Below, in pieces: positions 35,856 to 45,341 of a DNA stretch of 64,000 nt. The translations under genes were made by a program, and so were the position numbers. Below the pieces are notes generated by a model. The model saw only the letters and a list, made by a program, of their open reading frames with translations, was not told where the DNA came from and made no database searches. How positions within the stretch are numbered: the first letter of the stretch is position 1; each line of letters opens with the position of its first letter. The stretch spans positions 62,001 to 126,000 of the forward strand of contig NZ_JACZEP010000008.1 of the NCBI RefSeq assembly GCF_014863355.1, in the 5' to 3' direction. Source of the DNA: Aminobacter carboxidus (GTDB taxonomy: Bacteria; Pseudomonadota; Alphaproteobacteria; Rhizobiales; Rhizobiaceae).

Positions 35856-37421
35856 ATGACCGACCTGACCAGACTGACGATTGCCGAAGCGCGCGAGAAG
35901 CTGCGTGGCAAGGAGATCACCGCTACGGAGCTGACCGACGCCTATGTTTCGGCGATCGATCAGGCAAATGCGACCTTCAACGCCTATGTCGCGACCACGC
36001 CCGACAAGGCGCGCGAGATGGCCAAGGCGTCCGACGCCAGGCTGGCCAAAGGCGAGGGTGGTGCGCTCGAGGGTATCCCGCTCGGCATCAAGGATCTGTT
36101 CGCCACCGAAGGCGTGCATACCCAGGCCTGCAGCCATGTGCTTGACGGCTTCGAACCACGTTACGAATCGACGGTTACGGCCAATCTGTGGGCCGACGGC
36201 GCCGTCATGCTCGGCAAGCTCAACATGGATGAGTTCGCCATGGGCTCGTCGAACGAGACCTCCTATTATGGTCCAGTGATCAACCCGTGGCGGCGGTCGC
36301 GCACCGAGACGGTGGTGATGCCGACAACCCATCAGGGCGATGGCGGCTTCGTTGCCGCCGGTGGCGCAAGGACGGCGCGCACCTACGACAACATGCAGCT
36401 GGTGCCAGGCGGTTCGTCAGGTGGATCTGCCGCGGCGGTTTCGGCCTTCCTGTGCGCCGGTGCGACTGCTACCGACACCGGCGGCTCGATCCGCCAGCCT
36501 GCCGCCTTCACCGGCACCGTTGGCATCAAGCCGACCTATGGCCGCGTCTCGCGCTGGGGCACGGTAGCCTTCGCCTCGTCGCTCGACCAGGCTGGTCCGA
36601 TTGCGCGCGACGTGCGCGACGCTGCGATCCTGCTCAAGTCGATGGCTTCGGTCGACGCCAAGGACACGACCTCGGTCGACCTGCCGGTGCCCGATTACGA
36701 GGCGGCGATCGGCAAGTCGGTCAAGGGCATGAAGATCGGCATTCCCAAGGAATACCGCGTCGACGGGATGCCCGAGGACATTGAAGCGCTGTGGCAGAAA
36801 GGCATTGCCTGGCTCAGGGACGCCGGTGCCGAGATCGTCGACATCTCGCTGCCGCACACGAAATACGCGCTGCCGGCCTATTACATCGTGGCGCCCGCCG
36901 AGGCGTCCTCGAACCTCGCCCGTTATGATGGCGTCCGCTACGGCTTGCGCGTGCCCGGCAAAGACATCATCGAGATGTACGAGAACACCCGCGCCGCCGG
37001 CTTCGGCCGCGAGGTCAAGCGCCGCATCATGATCGGCACCTATGTGCTGTCGGCCGGCTATTACGACGCTTATTACCTGCAGGCGCAGAAGGTACGTACG
37101 CTGATCAAGCGCGACTTCGAGCTGGCCTTCGCCGCCGGCGTCGACGTCATCCTGACGCCGGCAACACCGTCCGCCGCCTTCGGCGTCGCCGACGAGGACA
37201 TGGCCGCAGATCCGGTCAAAATGTACCTCAACGACATCTTCACGGTGACGGTGAACATGGCCGGCCTGCCTGGTATCGCGGTTCCCGCCGGTCTCGACGG
37301 CAACGGCCTGCCGCTTGGCCTGCAGCTGATCGGGCGCCCGTTCGACGAAGAGACGCTGTTCCAGACCGCGCATGTCATTGAGCAGGCAGCGGGCCGTTTC
37401 CAGCCGGAGAAATGGTGGTAG
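35856..37421 (+). CDS. gatA: Asp-tRNA(Asn)/Glu-tRNA(Gln) amidotransferase subunit A
   Basis: 521 residues, about 30 longer than usual (485-495). It releases ammonia from glutamine for the GatB transamidation. The Ser-cisSer-Lys triad is K79 (GIPLGIKD), S187 (GGSSGGS) and nucleophile S211 ([10 protein letters not shown]). The extra length is an insertion at about residues 147-178, between VINPWRR and [10 protein letters not shown], rich in Thr, Gly and Ala. In S. aureus GatA the matching Lys and cis-Ser are 75 residues apart; here they are 108 apart. The rest is fully conserved, so the enzyme should work. Confidence 0.95.
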   Translation: MTDLTRLTIAEAREKLRGKEITATELTDAYVSAIDQANATFNAYVATTPDKAREMAKASDARLAKGEGGALEGIPLGIKDLFATEGVHTQACSHVLDGFEPRYESTVTANLWADGAVMLGKLNMDEFAMGSSNETSYYGPVINPWRRSRTETVVMPTTHQGDGGFVAAGGARTARTYDNMQLVPGGSSGGSAAAVSAFLCAGATATDTGGSIRQPAAFTGTVGIKPTYGRVSRWGTVAFASSLDQAGPIARDVRDAAILLKSMASVDAKDTTSVDLPVPDYEAAIGKSVKGMKIGIPKEYRVDGMPEDIEALWQKGIAWLRDAGAEIVDISLPHTKYALPAYYIVAPAEASSNLARYDGVRYGLRVPGKDIIEMYENTRAAGFGREVKRRIMIGTYVLSAGYYDAYYLQAQKVRTLIKRDFELAFAAGVDVILTPATPSAAFGVADEDMAADPVKMYLNDIFTVTVNMAGLPGIAVPAGLDGNGLPLGLQLIGRPFDEETLFQTAHVIEQAAGRFQPEKWW

Positions 37422-37445
37422 GCGCACAGCGCCTGCCCAGGTCGT

Positions 37446-38243
37446 ATGTTCTTCTATCTCTCCAAGATCTTCTGGTTTTTCGCCCAGCCGCTCAACTTCG
37501 CGATCTTCCTGCTTGCGGCCGGGCTCGTTGCCAGCTTCTTCAGGCGCCGGCGGTTCTTCCGCATGGCGACCTTCGCCGCACTGATGATCCTGGCCTTCGC
37601 GACCTGGACCTCGCTCGGCTCGCTGATGCTCAACCCACTGGAAGAGCGCTTCCAGCGGCCGCCGCAGCCGGCCAAGGTCGACGGTATTGTCGTGCTCGGT
37701 GGTGGTTTCGAGGGCGCGATCAACCTGGCGCGGGGCGGCTACGAGCTCAACAGCGGCGGCGACCGCTTCGTCGAGACCGCGATCCTTGCCCGACGCTATC
37801 CCAATGCCCGCATCGTCGTGTCGGGAGGCAGTGGAGCACTGACGCTCGAAGGCGAGGGTGATGCCGATACCGCACCTCGTTTGCTGGAAGCGCTCGGCGT
37901 CGCGCGCGGACGCCTCGTCCTCGAAAACCGCTCGCGCAACACCTACGAAAATGCGCTGTTATCCAAGGAGCTGGTGACGCCGAAAGCAGGCGAAACCTGG
38001 CTGCTGGTTACCTCGGCGTTCCACATGCCGCGTTCGATGGCGCTGTTTGCCAAAGCTGGTTTCGAGGTGATCGCCTGGCCGGTCGACTACCGCACCTCAG
38101 GCGAAGAAGGCGTCGGTCTGTTCACCGACAATCCCGCCGATTCGCTGCAGAACACCACGATGGCCATGCGCGAATGGATCGGCCTGTTGGCTTATTGGCT
38201 GTCGGGCCGGATCGACGATCCGTTCCCCGGCCCGGAATCCTGA
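37446..38243 (+). CDS. YdcF/ElyC family membrane protein (DUF218)
   Basis: 265 residues. Two membrane helices near residues 10-30 and 40-60 are followed by the DUF218 domain: VDGIVVLGGGFEG, the SGG-G loop, ENRSRNTYENALLSK and LLVTSAFHMPRSMALF. E. coli ElyC, the best-studied member, affects undecaprenyl-carrier use in peptidoglycan precursor synthesis. Here the gene follows gatA by 24 bases and its 3' end overlaps the convergent DUF599 gene by 52 bases. Confidence 0.85.
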   Translation: MFFYLSKIFWFFAQPLNFAIFLLAAGLVASFFRRRRFFRMATFAALMILAFATWTSLGSLMLNPLEERFQRPPQPAKVDGIVVLGGGFEGAINLARGGYELNSGGDRFVETAILARRYPNARIVVSGGSGALTLEGEGDADTAPRLLEALGVARGRLVLENRSRNTYENALLSKELVTPKAGETWLLVTSAFHMPRSMALFAKAGFEVIAWPVDYRTSGEEGVGLFTDNPADSLQNTTMAMREWIGLLAYWLSGRIDDPFPGPES

Positions 38244-38950
38244 ACCAGCACCGCCTTGCGCGCTTCGGAAAAGAACTGGCGCCTGATCAGTACGGCAAGC
38301 AGCACCACCGTCGTGACGAAAAAGACGCGCGGGTCGACGAACCAGCCGAGATAGCCGATCGAAAAGAAGACGCCACGCAAGCCGGCGTTGAAATGCTTGC
38401 CCGCCAGTTGGTTCATCCGCGTCGCGCGCATGACCGCGACGTCGATCGCCGCGTTCGGTTCACTGCCGGGGCCAACTTGTGGGACGGCGCCGATCAGGAT
38501 CGAGCAGTAGTTGAACAGCCGGTAGGCCCAGCCGAACTTGAAGAACGAGTAGGCCAGGATGACGATCAGGCCGATGACCTTGATTTCAAACAGCGGCCGC
38601 GCCGTCGCACCCGCCAGCGGCACATCGCTGAGAATGGCCAGTACCCGGTCCGAGGCGCCGAGCAGCGCGAAGCAGCCGCCGACAGCGATCAGCGAGCTCG
38701 AGGCGAAAAAGGCGGTGCCTTGCTGCAGTCCAGTCATGATCGAAGTGTCGACGATCCTGACTTCGCGCCGCGCCATCGTTGCCATCCAGGCGGCGCGCTG
38801 GGCGTTCATTGCCCGGGTCAGCGATATGCGCGTAACGATATGGCCCTCCGCACCAAGGGCGTGAAACACCCATCCGGCGAGGAAGAACGCCAGTGCCGCG
38901 ATGTCGAGGCTGCTCAAAGGGCCGGTCATGGAAACGGAATCGCTGATCAT
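38192..38950 (-). CDS. DUF599 membrane protein
   Basis: 252 residues with about four membrane segments, the first at residues 12-32. The arginine- and methionine-rich loop SLTRAMNAQRAAWMATMARR and the FKFGWAYRLFNYC segment match DUF599, a proteobacterial membrane family of unknown function. The ATG at 38950 was used; another at 38929 would remove seven residues. It is convergent with, and overlaps, ydcF. Confidence 0.8.
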   Translation of the reverse strand: MISDSVSMTGPLSSLDIAALAFFLAGWVFHALGAEGHIVTRISLTRAMNAQRAAWMATMARREVRIVDTSIMTGLQQGTAFFASSSLIAVGGCFALLGASDRVLAILSDVPLAGATARPLFEIKVIGLIVILAYSFFKFGWAYRLFNYCSILIGAVPQVGPGSEPNAAIDVAVMRATRMNQLAGKHFNAGLRGVFFSIGYLGWFVDPRVFFVTTVVLLAVLIRRQFFSEARKAVLVQDSGPGNGSSIRPDSQ

Positions 38951-39233
38951 CGGCAGCAAGCTAACATGGCCGCCGCATGTATTTCGAGGCAATGTACCTG
39001 CCACGGCAGCGTCATAGGTGTTTATGAAGCGTGAACGGTTAATTTGGCATAAGTGCCTGATTTGATTAAAAATGGATTGATGGATGCATGGCTGCCATGC
39101 AGATTTCGCCATGCTTTGGCCATTTTTTGCAATTGCGAAGGCGCGCGCAAAGGCGTATCCAGCTGGCAACTCGGACACGCGCATGGCGGACCCACCGCCT
39201 GCTGACCGAACCACAAGGATTTTGCGACACATC

Positions 39234-39362
39234 ATGGATGACGGCGTTCAGAAATCCTGCTGGGGCCTTACGGCCAAGGCAGTGATTGGCTTTGCAGGTT
39301 TTCTCCTAATCGCCTGGCTGGTAAGCGGCGCGCAAACGGCGGCAGTCGTCGCTGCCGGCTAA
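39234..39362 (+). CDS. Possible small single-TM protein
   Basis: 42 residues from ATG 39234 (or 59 from an ATG at 39183). A single hydrophobic stretch (LTAKAVIGFAGFLLIAWLVS) is followed by a short Ala-rich tail. A ribosome-binding site is not well placed for either start. It is followed 28 bases later by a strong terminator, which supports the region being transcribed in this direction. No family recognised. Confidence 0.4.
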   Translation: MDDGVQKSCWGLTAKAVIGFAGFLLIAWLVSGAQTAAVVAAG

Positions 39363-39390
39363 CCAAGCAAACATGTTCGAATTGGATACG

Positions 39391-39415
39391 AAAAGCGCGG
39401 CCGAGCCGCGCTTTT
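39391..39415. terminator. Bidirectional-looking terminator upstream of sdaA
   Basis: AAAAGCGCGGC (39391-39401) and GCCGCGCTTTT (39405-39415) form a perfect 11-bp stem with a 3-base loop. It is placed after the small membrane ORF and isolates sdaA from upstream transcription. Confidence 0.85.
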
Positions 39416-39567
39416 CTGCGTTGTGGCCTTGCGAAAATCCGTAGTTTTCTCAAATGTCGCGCGCTGAGCACACCACGTCGGATAGCGCCTAGCCGCAGAC
39501 GTGAAAAGGGCGGAATGATCGTATACATATACGCGACATCTGCCGCCGCCGTCGCAGGGAGTGAGAT

Positions 39568-40971
39568 TTGTTTCTTTCGGTATTCGACCTGTTCAAAATC
39601 GGCATTGGTCCGTCGAGTTCGCACACGATGGGGCCGATGACGGCGGCCGCGCGTTTCCTCGACGAGATTCTTACCGGCGACTGGCCGCGCCCGGCAGGCG
39701 CCAAGGTCGACCGCGTCGGTGCGAGCCTGCATGGTTCGCTCGCCTATACTGGGGTCGGTCATGGCACCGACCGCGCCGTCATGCTCGGCCTCTACGGCCT
39801 GACCCCTGTCACCGTCGACCCTGATCAGACCGACGGCATTGTCGAACAGATCTCGCGCGACAAACAGGTTTCGCCGGAAGGTCATCCGTCCTACCGCTTC
39901 GATCCGGGCATCGATCTTGTCCTCGACAAGAAGACGCCGCTGCTCGGCCACGCCAATGGCATGGCATTCTACGCCTATGACGCCGGCGAGCGGCTGCTGC
40001 TCAAGCGCATCTACTATTCGATTGGCGGCGGTTTCGTCGTTTCCGAAGAAGAGCTGCAGCGCATGAAGGCTAAGACCGTGGCACCGGCCACAGGCAAGCG
40101 CGTGCCGTATCCGTTTGCCAATGCGGTCGAAATGCTGGCCATGGCATCGAGGAGCGGGCTTTCCATCGCCGAGATGAAGCGCGCCAACGAAGAAATCCAC
40201 ATGCAGCGCGTCGATCTCGACGCCGGGCTCGATGCGGTCTGGGAGGCGATGAGCCGCTGCATCGACCGTGGCCTGTCGCAGGATGGCATCATGCCGGGCG
40301 GGCTCAAGGTGCGCCGCCGCGCCCGCCAGCTGCATGACAAGCTGCAGGAGCAGTGGAGCCAGAACAGACCCAACCCACTGCTCGCCAACGACTGGCTGTC
40401 GATCTACGCCATGGCCGTCAACGAGGAGAACGCCGCCGGCGGCCGTGTCGTCACGGCACCGACAAACGGCGCGGCAGGCACGCTGCCTGCCGTCTTGCGC
40501 TACTGGCTGCATTTCCATGTCGAGGCCGACAAGGACAGTATCCGCGACTTCCTGCTGACCGCCGCCGCCGTCGGTGGCATCATCAAGACCAACGCATCGA
40601 TCTCGGGTGCCGAAGTTGGCTGCCAGGGCGAGGTCGGTTCGGCTTCGGCGATGGCAGCCGCAGGCCTGTGCGCGGTCATGGGCGGCACGCCCGAGCAGGT
40701 CGAAAATGCGGCAGAGATCGCGCTCGAGCATCATCTCGGCATGACCTGCGATCCGGTCGGCGGTCTCGTCCAGGTGCCGTGCATCGAGCGCAATGCGCTT
40801 GGCGCGGTCAAGGCGGTCACCGCGGCATCGCTCGCCATCAAGGGCGACGGCAAGCACTTCGTGCCGCTCGACGCCGCCATCGAGACCATGCGCCAGACCG
40901 GCATGGACATGAGCGAGAAATACAAGGAAACCAGCCTCGGCGGTCTCGCGGTCAACGTCGTCGAGTGCTGA
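39568..40971 (+). CDS. sdaA: L-serine ammonia-lyase, iron-sulfur type
   Basis: 467 residues from a TTG at 39568 preceded by GGGAGTGAG. The fused beta and alpha domains of single-chain SdaA are both present, starting [19 protein letters not shown]. Three Cys that hold the oxygen-sensitive [4Fe-4S] cluster are visible in [19 protein letters not shown] and VPCIERNA. It deaminates L-serine to pyruvate and ammonia. The region upstream (39520-39540) has GTATA-CA-TATAC, a possible operator or -10 element. Confidence 0.94.
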   Translation: MFLSVFDLFKIGIGPSSSHTMGPMTAAARFLDEILTGDWPRPAGAKVDRVGASLHGSLAYTGVGHGTDRAVMLGLYGLTPVTVDPDQTDGIVEQISRDKQVSPEGHPSYRFDPGIDLVLDKKTPLLGHANGMAFYAYDAGERLLLKRIYYSIGGGFVVSEEELQRMKAKTVAPATGKRVPYPFANAVEMLAMASRSGLSIAEMKRANEEIHMQRVDLDAGLDAVWEAMSRCIDRGLSQDGIMPGGLKVRRRARQLHDKLQEQWSQNRPNPLLANDWLSIYAMAVNEENAAGGRVVTAPTNGAAGTLPAVLRYWLHFHVEADKDSIRDFLLTAAAVGGIIKTNASISGAEVGCQGEVGSASAMAAAGLCAVMGGTPEQVENAAEIALEHHLGMTCDPVGGLVQVPCIERNALGAVKAVTAASLAIKGDGKHFVPLDAAIETMRQTGMDMSEKYKETSLGGLAVNVVEC

Positions 40972-41059
40972 GATGTCCGACAGGCTGGCCCAACGGCCTG
41001 CCTGTGCAAAACCGCAACCGGCGTTGAATGCGCCGGCTTGAGACGCTAGTTTTCAGGCC

Positions 41060-41497
41060 ATGTCACTGAACATGCTAAAGCTCTGCGTCGGTTGCGACAG
41101 CGTCGAGGACCTCGAGGAATGGATTGCTTTCCGCCTCGATGAACGCCGCCGCGCCGGCGAACCGGTGGAACAATTCCATACCACCCGCATGGTGCCGAGC
41201 CGGGGCGACGAGTTGACCGCTGGCGGCTCGCTGTACTGGGTGATCAAGGGCAACGTGCAGTGCCGTCAGCGCCTGCTGGAAATCCGGCCTTTCACCGATT
41301 CGGAAGGCATCGGCCGTTGCCATCTGATCCTTGACCCCACGGTCGTGCGCACCGACTGGCAGCCGCGCCGGGCCTTCCAGGGTTGGCGCTACCTCAAGAT
41401 TGCAGATGCGCCTGCCGATCTGGGCCAGGGCAATGCGGCATTTGCCGAGATGCCACCAAAACTGCGTCTTGAGCTTGCCGAACTCGGCCTGCTCTGA
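41060..41497 (+). CDS. DUF1489 family protein
   Basis: 145 residues. The N-terminus LNMLKLCVGCDSVEDLEEWI and the central TTRMVPSRGDELTAGGSLYW and VIKG are the pattern of DUF1489, a cytoplasmic family nearly confined to alphaproteobacteria and without known function. It follows sdaA by 88 bases. No catalytic motif is evident; two close Cys (C9 and C12) are present. Confidence 0.85.
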   Translation: MSLNMLKLCVGCDSVEDLEEWIAFRLDERRRAGEPVEQFHTTRMVPSRGDELTAGGSLYWVIKGNVQCRQRLLEIRPFTDSEGIGRCHLILDPTVVRTDWQPRRAFQGWRYLKIADAPADLGQGNAAFAEMPPKLRLELAELGLL

Positions 41498-41563
41498 TCC
41501 AGCGACCGCGGCTCACAACGTCGGGCTTGCAAGCTGACGCGTGCCGCCACATCTTCTTTGCTG

Positions 41564-42295
41564 ATGAGCGACGAAAGCAAGCCCCCGGTTCCGTCCGCCA
41601 ATCGCCCGCCGGCCGAGCGCCGTTCGGACTCTGCCGCGATTGACGCATTCGTTCGCCAGGCACGCGCGCTGGCCACCGGCAAGGCCAATGGCCGGCTGGT
41701 GCTGGCGCTCGACGCGACGATGAGCAGGCAGCCAACCTGGGACCTCGCCTGCGAGCTGCAGGGCCAGATGTTCGATGCCGTCGGCAAGACCGGCAGGCTG
41801 AACGTGCAACTCGTCTATTTTCGCGGGCTTGGCGAATGCCGGGCGTCGAAGTTCGTTGCCGAAACCGGATCGCTCAAGCAGTTGATGACGTCGATCCAGT
41901 GTCGCAGCGGTCAGACGCAAATCGGCAAGGTGCTGGCGCATGCGCTCAAGGAAACAGCCACCGCCAAGGTCGACGCACTGGTCTATATTGGCGATGCGAT
42001 GGAAGAAAACATCGACGAACTGGCCGAGAAGGCCGGCAAGCTCGGTTTGCTGGGGGTTCCGGCCTTCGTCTTTCAGGAAGGGCATGATGCCGATGCCGAG
42101 CGCGCCTTCAAGGAGATCGCGCGGCTCACGAAGGGCGCCTGGTTCCGCTTTGACCGCAAGGCCGCTACGACCTTGTCGCAACTGCTGTCGGCGGTGGCGA
42201 TCTTTGCAACAGGCGGCATCAAGGCGCTGGAGGCGAGGGGCCGGCCGGAGGACATTTTGATGATCGAGCATCTCAGGGGCGGCAAGGCACCATGA
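41564..42295 (+). CDS. VWA-domain protein with intact MIDAS
   Basis: 243 residues. A disordered Pro/Arg-rich N-terminus of about 25 residues precedes a von Willebrand A fold. The metal-ion-dependent adhesion site is complete: D-x-T-x-S in LVLALDATMSRQ near residue 46-50, Thr in SGQTQIG and Asp in VYIGDAMEE. There is no signal peptide, so it is probably cytoplasmic. Its stop overlaps the start of the membrane J-protein by four bases (ATGA at 42292-42295). Function unknown; pairing with a J-protein suggests a chaperone-linked or complex-assembly role. Confidence 0.8.
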   Translation: MSDESKPPVPSANRPPAERRSDSAAIDAFVRQARALATGKANGRLVLALDATMSRQPTWDLACELQGQMFDAVGKTGRLNVQLVYFRGLGECRASKFVAETGSLKQLMTSIQCRSGQTQIGKVLAHALKETATAKVDALVYIGDAMEENIDELAEKAGKLGLLGVPAFVFQEGHDADAERAFKEIARLTKGAWFRFDRKAATTLSQLLSAVAIFATGGIKALEARGRPEDILMIEHLRGGKAP

Positions 42296-42987
42296 CAGTC
42301 TTCGCCGTCATAGCCGCGATACTGATCTTTTCGGGCCTGGCGCTTACCGCATTCCTGCGCACCGATGCGACCCAGCTTGCGCGTGCGCTGAAAATGGCGG
42401 GCCCGTTCGTTCTGGCATTGGTGGGCGTGGTCTTGTTGCTGCTGGGCCGGGCAGCTGTCGGCGGCGGCCTGATCTCGGCGGCGCTGGCCTGGTATGCAGC
42501 AAGCAGGAAGGGGATGTCTGCCCGTCGAACGCCGGGGCGGCGTTCGACCGTACGGACCGCGGCGCTCGAAATGGAACTCGATCACGACACTGGTGGCCTG
42601 CAGGGATTTGTCCTGGCTGGCCACCAGGAAGGCAAGTCGCTGGCCTCACTCGGCCTGACCGAACTGAAGGCACTCTACCAGGAGCTTTCCGGCGATCCGG
42701 AAAGCCGCCAGCTACTTGAGACCTATCTTGACGGCCGTTTTCCCGTTTGGCGAGAAGACGCGCAACCTGACCGAAACGACGGGCAGCGTGTTGCGCCAGG
42801 TTCTGGCGCCATGACTAAGGAGGAGGCCTACAAGGTCCTTGGTCTTGAAGCGGGGGCCGCCGCGGCGGATGTCCGCAAGGCGCATCGACGACTGATTCAG
42901 CGCCTGCATCCCGATCTCGGAGGCTCGTCTTTCCTCGCGGCGAGGATCAACGAAGCCAAGGACGTCCTTCTCTCCGATCATCACTAG
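42292..42987 (+). CDS. Membrane-anchored J-domain protein (Tim14/DnaJC-like)
   Basis: 231 residues. Hydrophobic segments at about 1-20 and 35-70 anchor the N-terminus. A linker of about 100 residues follows, and a J-domain closes the protein (from about 174: MTKEEAYKVLGLEAGAAAAD). The HPD motif needed to stimulate Hsp70 ATPase is intact (RLHPDLGGSS), and the helix IV pattern AARINEAKDVLL resembles mitochondrial Tim14/Pam18. The partner should be DnaK at the inner membrane. Coupled to the VWA gene by a four-base overlap. Confidence 0.85.
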   Translation: MTVFAVIAAILIFSGLALTAFLRTDATQLARALKMAGPFVLALVGVVLLLLGRAAVGGGLISAALAWYAASRKGMSARRTPGRRSTVRTAALEMELDHDTGGLQGFVLAGHQEGKSLASLGLTELKALYQELSGDPESRQLLETYLDGRFPVWREDAQPDRNDGQRVAPGSGAMTKEEAYKVLGLEAGAAAADVRKAHRRLIQRLHPDLGGSSFLAARINEAKDVLLSDHH

Positions 42988-43029
42988 ACTCTCCTTCGAC
43001 ACGGTACTTTCCAGGAGGTTGAGGTGTGC

Positions 43030-44526
43030 CTACTGCGCGATGGCGTAGCAGGCGATCTTCTTCTTCTTCAGCGCGTTGCAGGCATTCCAGGCAGAGTCCT
43101 TGGAATCGAAGCCGGCAAAGCGGGCACGGAAGTAGGTCACACCGCCCTTTTCAAAGGGCATGGTGTAGGCGGAGGCATCGGCCAGAACCGTCGGAACCTT
43201 CTTGGCGGTCTTGTCGAGGATGGCACGCGCCTCACCGTCGCTCGGCGAAGACGCGACCTGGATGGCCCAACCTGATGGAACCGACGCGGTCTTCATCTGG
43301 TCGAGAGCCTGGACGGCAGGGGCGGGCTGTTCGGCGTAAGCCTGCTCGACACCAGCCGGTTCGCTCGGGGCACGATCCTTGGCCTTGCGGATCTGGAACG
43401 GGATCTTGCCGCCAAACCGTTCTGTCGCAGCCATGGCGATCTTCGGCTGAGCTGCAGCGGTGATGGTCGGCTTCGGCGCAGGCACGGCAGCTGCCACGAC
43501 TTCCTCGACGCTCTCAACAGCCTCGTCCTGCGAAGCATCGGCGACCTCGACCAGATCGGCCTCGGGGCGCATGTCGGGGGTTGGCGCGTTGCGCTTGGGC
43601 AACTGGGCTTTTGCCACTGCGACGGCCGGCATCGGGGTATCGGTCTTGGCGATCAGGTCGCCACCGCCACGCCTGGAGGCCTGCGGCATGTAGGTCTTGA
43701 TCAGTTGCGCCATCTGGTTGTCGCGGCTGGCGCCGCTGGTGCCGCCGAGAACCACGGCGACGATGCGGCGATTGCCGTCCTGCACCGAAGACACCAGATT
43801 GAATCCCGAAGCGCGGGTGTAGCCGGTCTTGATGCCATCGACGCCCTTGATGCGGCCGAGCAGGCGATTGTGATTTGCGATGCGCTGGCGGCCGAAGGCG
43901 AAGCTGCGCGTCGAGAAGTAGCTGTAATATTGCGGGAAATGCTCACGCAGCGCGATGCCGAGCTTGGCCATGTCGCGCGCGGTGGTGAACTGGGCGGTGT
44001 TGGGCAGGCCGTTGGCATTGCGGAACACAGTGCCTTTCATGCCGAGGCTGCGCGCCTTGGCCGTCATCATGCGGGCGAAGTTTTCCTCGGAGCCGCCGAT
44101 CATTTCGCCGAGTGCCGTCGAGGCGTCGTTGGCCGAGCGCGTGATGAGCGAAAGGATGGCAGATTCGACGCTGATCGAGCCGCCCGCCTTGACGCCGATC
44201 TTGGTCGGCGGTTCGGCAGCCGCGTTCTTGGAGAACACGACCTTGGAATCTTTCTGGATCCGGCCCTTCGAAAGCGCCTCGAAGGTCAGATAAAGCGTCA
44301 TCATCTTGGTCAGCGACGCCGGATAGCGCCGGGAATCGGCGCTCGACGAGTGAAGCGTCTCGCCGGTGTTCGCATCGATGACGATGGCTGCGTATCTGCT
44401 GTCTTTTTTCGCCGCCGAAACAGGGGCGATAGACACCAGGCCGATGGCTGCGGCGAGGGTGAAAACCATGAACGATTTGATGGAGATAGCCGACTTCAGC
44501 ACTTTACCCGGCAACGCTTGACGCAC
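43030..44526 (-). CDS. D-alanyl-D-alanine carboxypeptidase with SPOR domain
   Basis: 498 residues from a GTG with AAGG nine bases upstream. A signal peptide (about residues 18-38) precedes a PBP5-type serine peptidase: S71-x-x-K74 (PASLTKMM), S131-A-N133 and K233-T-G (GIKTGYT). After a Pro/Ala-rich linker, residues about 415-498 form a SPOR domain, which binds denuded septal glycan. It trims pentapeptide stems in the periplasm, probably at division sites. An inverted repeat GTTACC-N11-GGTAAC (44605-44627) lies in its upstream region. Confidence 0.93.
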   Translation of the reverse strand: MRQALPGKVLKSAISIKSFMVFTLAAAIGLVSIAPVSAAKKDSRYAAIVIDANTGETLHSSSADSRRYPASLTKMMTLYLTFEALSKGRIQKDSKVVFSKNAAAEPPTKIGVKAGGSISVESAILSLITRSANDASTALGEMIGGSEENFARMMTAKARSLGMKGTVFRNANGLPNTAQFTTARDMAKLGIALREHFPQYYSYFSTRSFAFGRQRIANHNRLLGRIKGVDGIKTGYTRASGFNLVSSVQDGNRRIVAVVLGGTSGASRDNQMAQLIKTYMPQASRRGGGDLIAKTDTPMPAVAVAKAQLPKRNAPTPDMRPEADLVEVADASQDEAVESVEEVVAAAVPAPKPTITAAAQPKIAMAATERFGGKIPFQIRKAKDRAPSEPAGVEQAYAEQPAPAVQALDQMKTASVPSGWAIQVASSPSDGEARAILDKTAKKVPTVLADASAYTMPFEKGGVTYFRARFAGFDSKDSAWNACNALKKKKIACYAIAQ

Positions 44527-44715
44527 TGTTACACCCTTGAATTATTGTTGCATGAGGGGCGGCAAAGGTTCCTGCCCCGTATCGATGCACAGTAGGGTCA
44601 CAGCGTTACCAATCCGTTTATGGTAACCGGCTCGTTCACACTTTTGCTTGGGCTTTAGTCTAACTTTAGCGAATGGGGTCGTCGTTTTCGGCGATGCGGA
44701 ATGACGTCGGGTCAG

Positions 44716-44744
44716 TTGACATTTTGTGCGCTGCACAATATCTA
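44716..44744 (+). promoter_or_regulatory. Phasin gene promoter
   Basis: TTGACA (44716-44721), a 17-base spacer and TATCTA (44739-44744), about 55 bases before the phasin ATG. Perfect -35 and good -10 at ideal spacing. Confidence 0.7.
44724..44738. promoter_or_regulatory. Inverted repeat in the phasin promoter spacer, candidate PhaR operator
   Basis: TTGTGC-GCT-GCACAA is a perfect 6+6 inverted repeat that fills the promoter spacer, where a bound repressor would block RNA polymerase. An imperfect second copy follows (CTGCATCGCACAAT at about 44747). PhaR, which represses phasin genes in Paracoccus and rhizobia, binds TGC/GCA-containing repeats, so it is the natural candidate. The assignment to PhaR is inferred. 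Confidence 0.5.
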
Positions 44745-44798
44745 GGCTGCATCGCACAATCACATAGCGCAGCGCTCAGAACCCGAAAGGATGCAGCG

Positions 44799-45128
44799 AT
44801 GACCCAGACCTATGAAGATTTCAGCAAATACGGCAAGGAATTCGTCGACACCGGCCTGAAGAGCTTCGCTTCGCTCTCCAAGGGCGCGCAGGCGATCGCC
44901 ACCGAGACCACCGACTACACCAAGAAGAGCTTCGAGACCGGCGCTGCCACCTTCGAAAAGCTGCTCGGCGTGAAGTCGCTCGAAAAGGCCGTCGAAATCC
45001 AGACCGACTATGCCAAGCAGGCATATGAAGGTTTTGTCGCCGAGGCTACCAAGCTCGGCGAACTGTATGCCGAACTCGCCAAGGACGCCTACAAGCCGTT
45101 TGAGTCGCTCGTCGCCAAGGCGAAGTGA
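44799..45128 (+). CDS. phaP: Phasin family protein
   Basis: 109 residues, wholly amphipathic helix, rich in Ala, Lys and Glu, beginning MTQTYEDFSKYGKEFVDTGL. The pattern FEKLLGVKSLEKAVEIQTDY is typical of the alphaproteobacterial phasin_2 group, which coat polyhydroxybutyrate granules. AAAGGA lies nine bases before the ATG; a closer upstream ATG stops after two further codons. The gene is a single transcription unit with a strong promoter and terminator. The granule-synthesis genes are not nearby. Confidence 0.92.
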   Translation: MTQTYEDFSKYGKEFVDTGLKSFASLSKGAQAIATETTDYTKKSFETGAATFEKLLGVKSLEKAVEIQTDYAKQAYEGFVAEATKLGELYAELAKDAYKPFESLVAKAK

Positions 45129-45180
45129 TCGACTGATCCCTGATTTCAGGGGGCTGGATCGAAAGATCCGCCAGATAAGA

Positions 45181-45210
45181 CCCGGTTGCGCCCGCGCAGC
45201 CGGGTTTTTT
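45181..45210 (+). terminator. Terminator of the phasin gene
   Basis: CCCGGTTGCG / CGCAGCCGGG (45181-45190, 45195-45204) with a 4-base loop and one G-T pair, followed by TTTTTT and a second T tract. Strong intrinsic terminator 52 bases past the stop. Confidence 0.93.
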
Positions 45211-45341
45211 GTTTTTCTTTTGCACAAGTGCTTCACGTTTATGGCAATTCGGGCCATGCCGCCCCCGTCACCATATTGTCAGCACGTCAGAAGGGCTTAA
45301 AATCCCTCCGATGACACCTACATGACGAAGTGTCGGAATTG

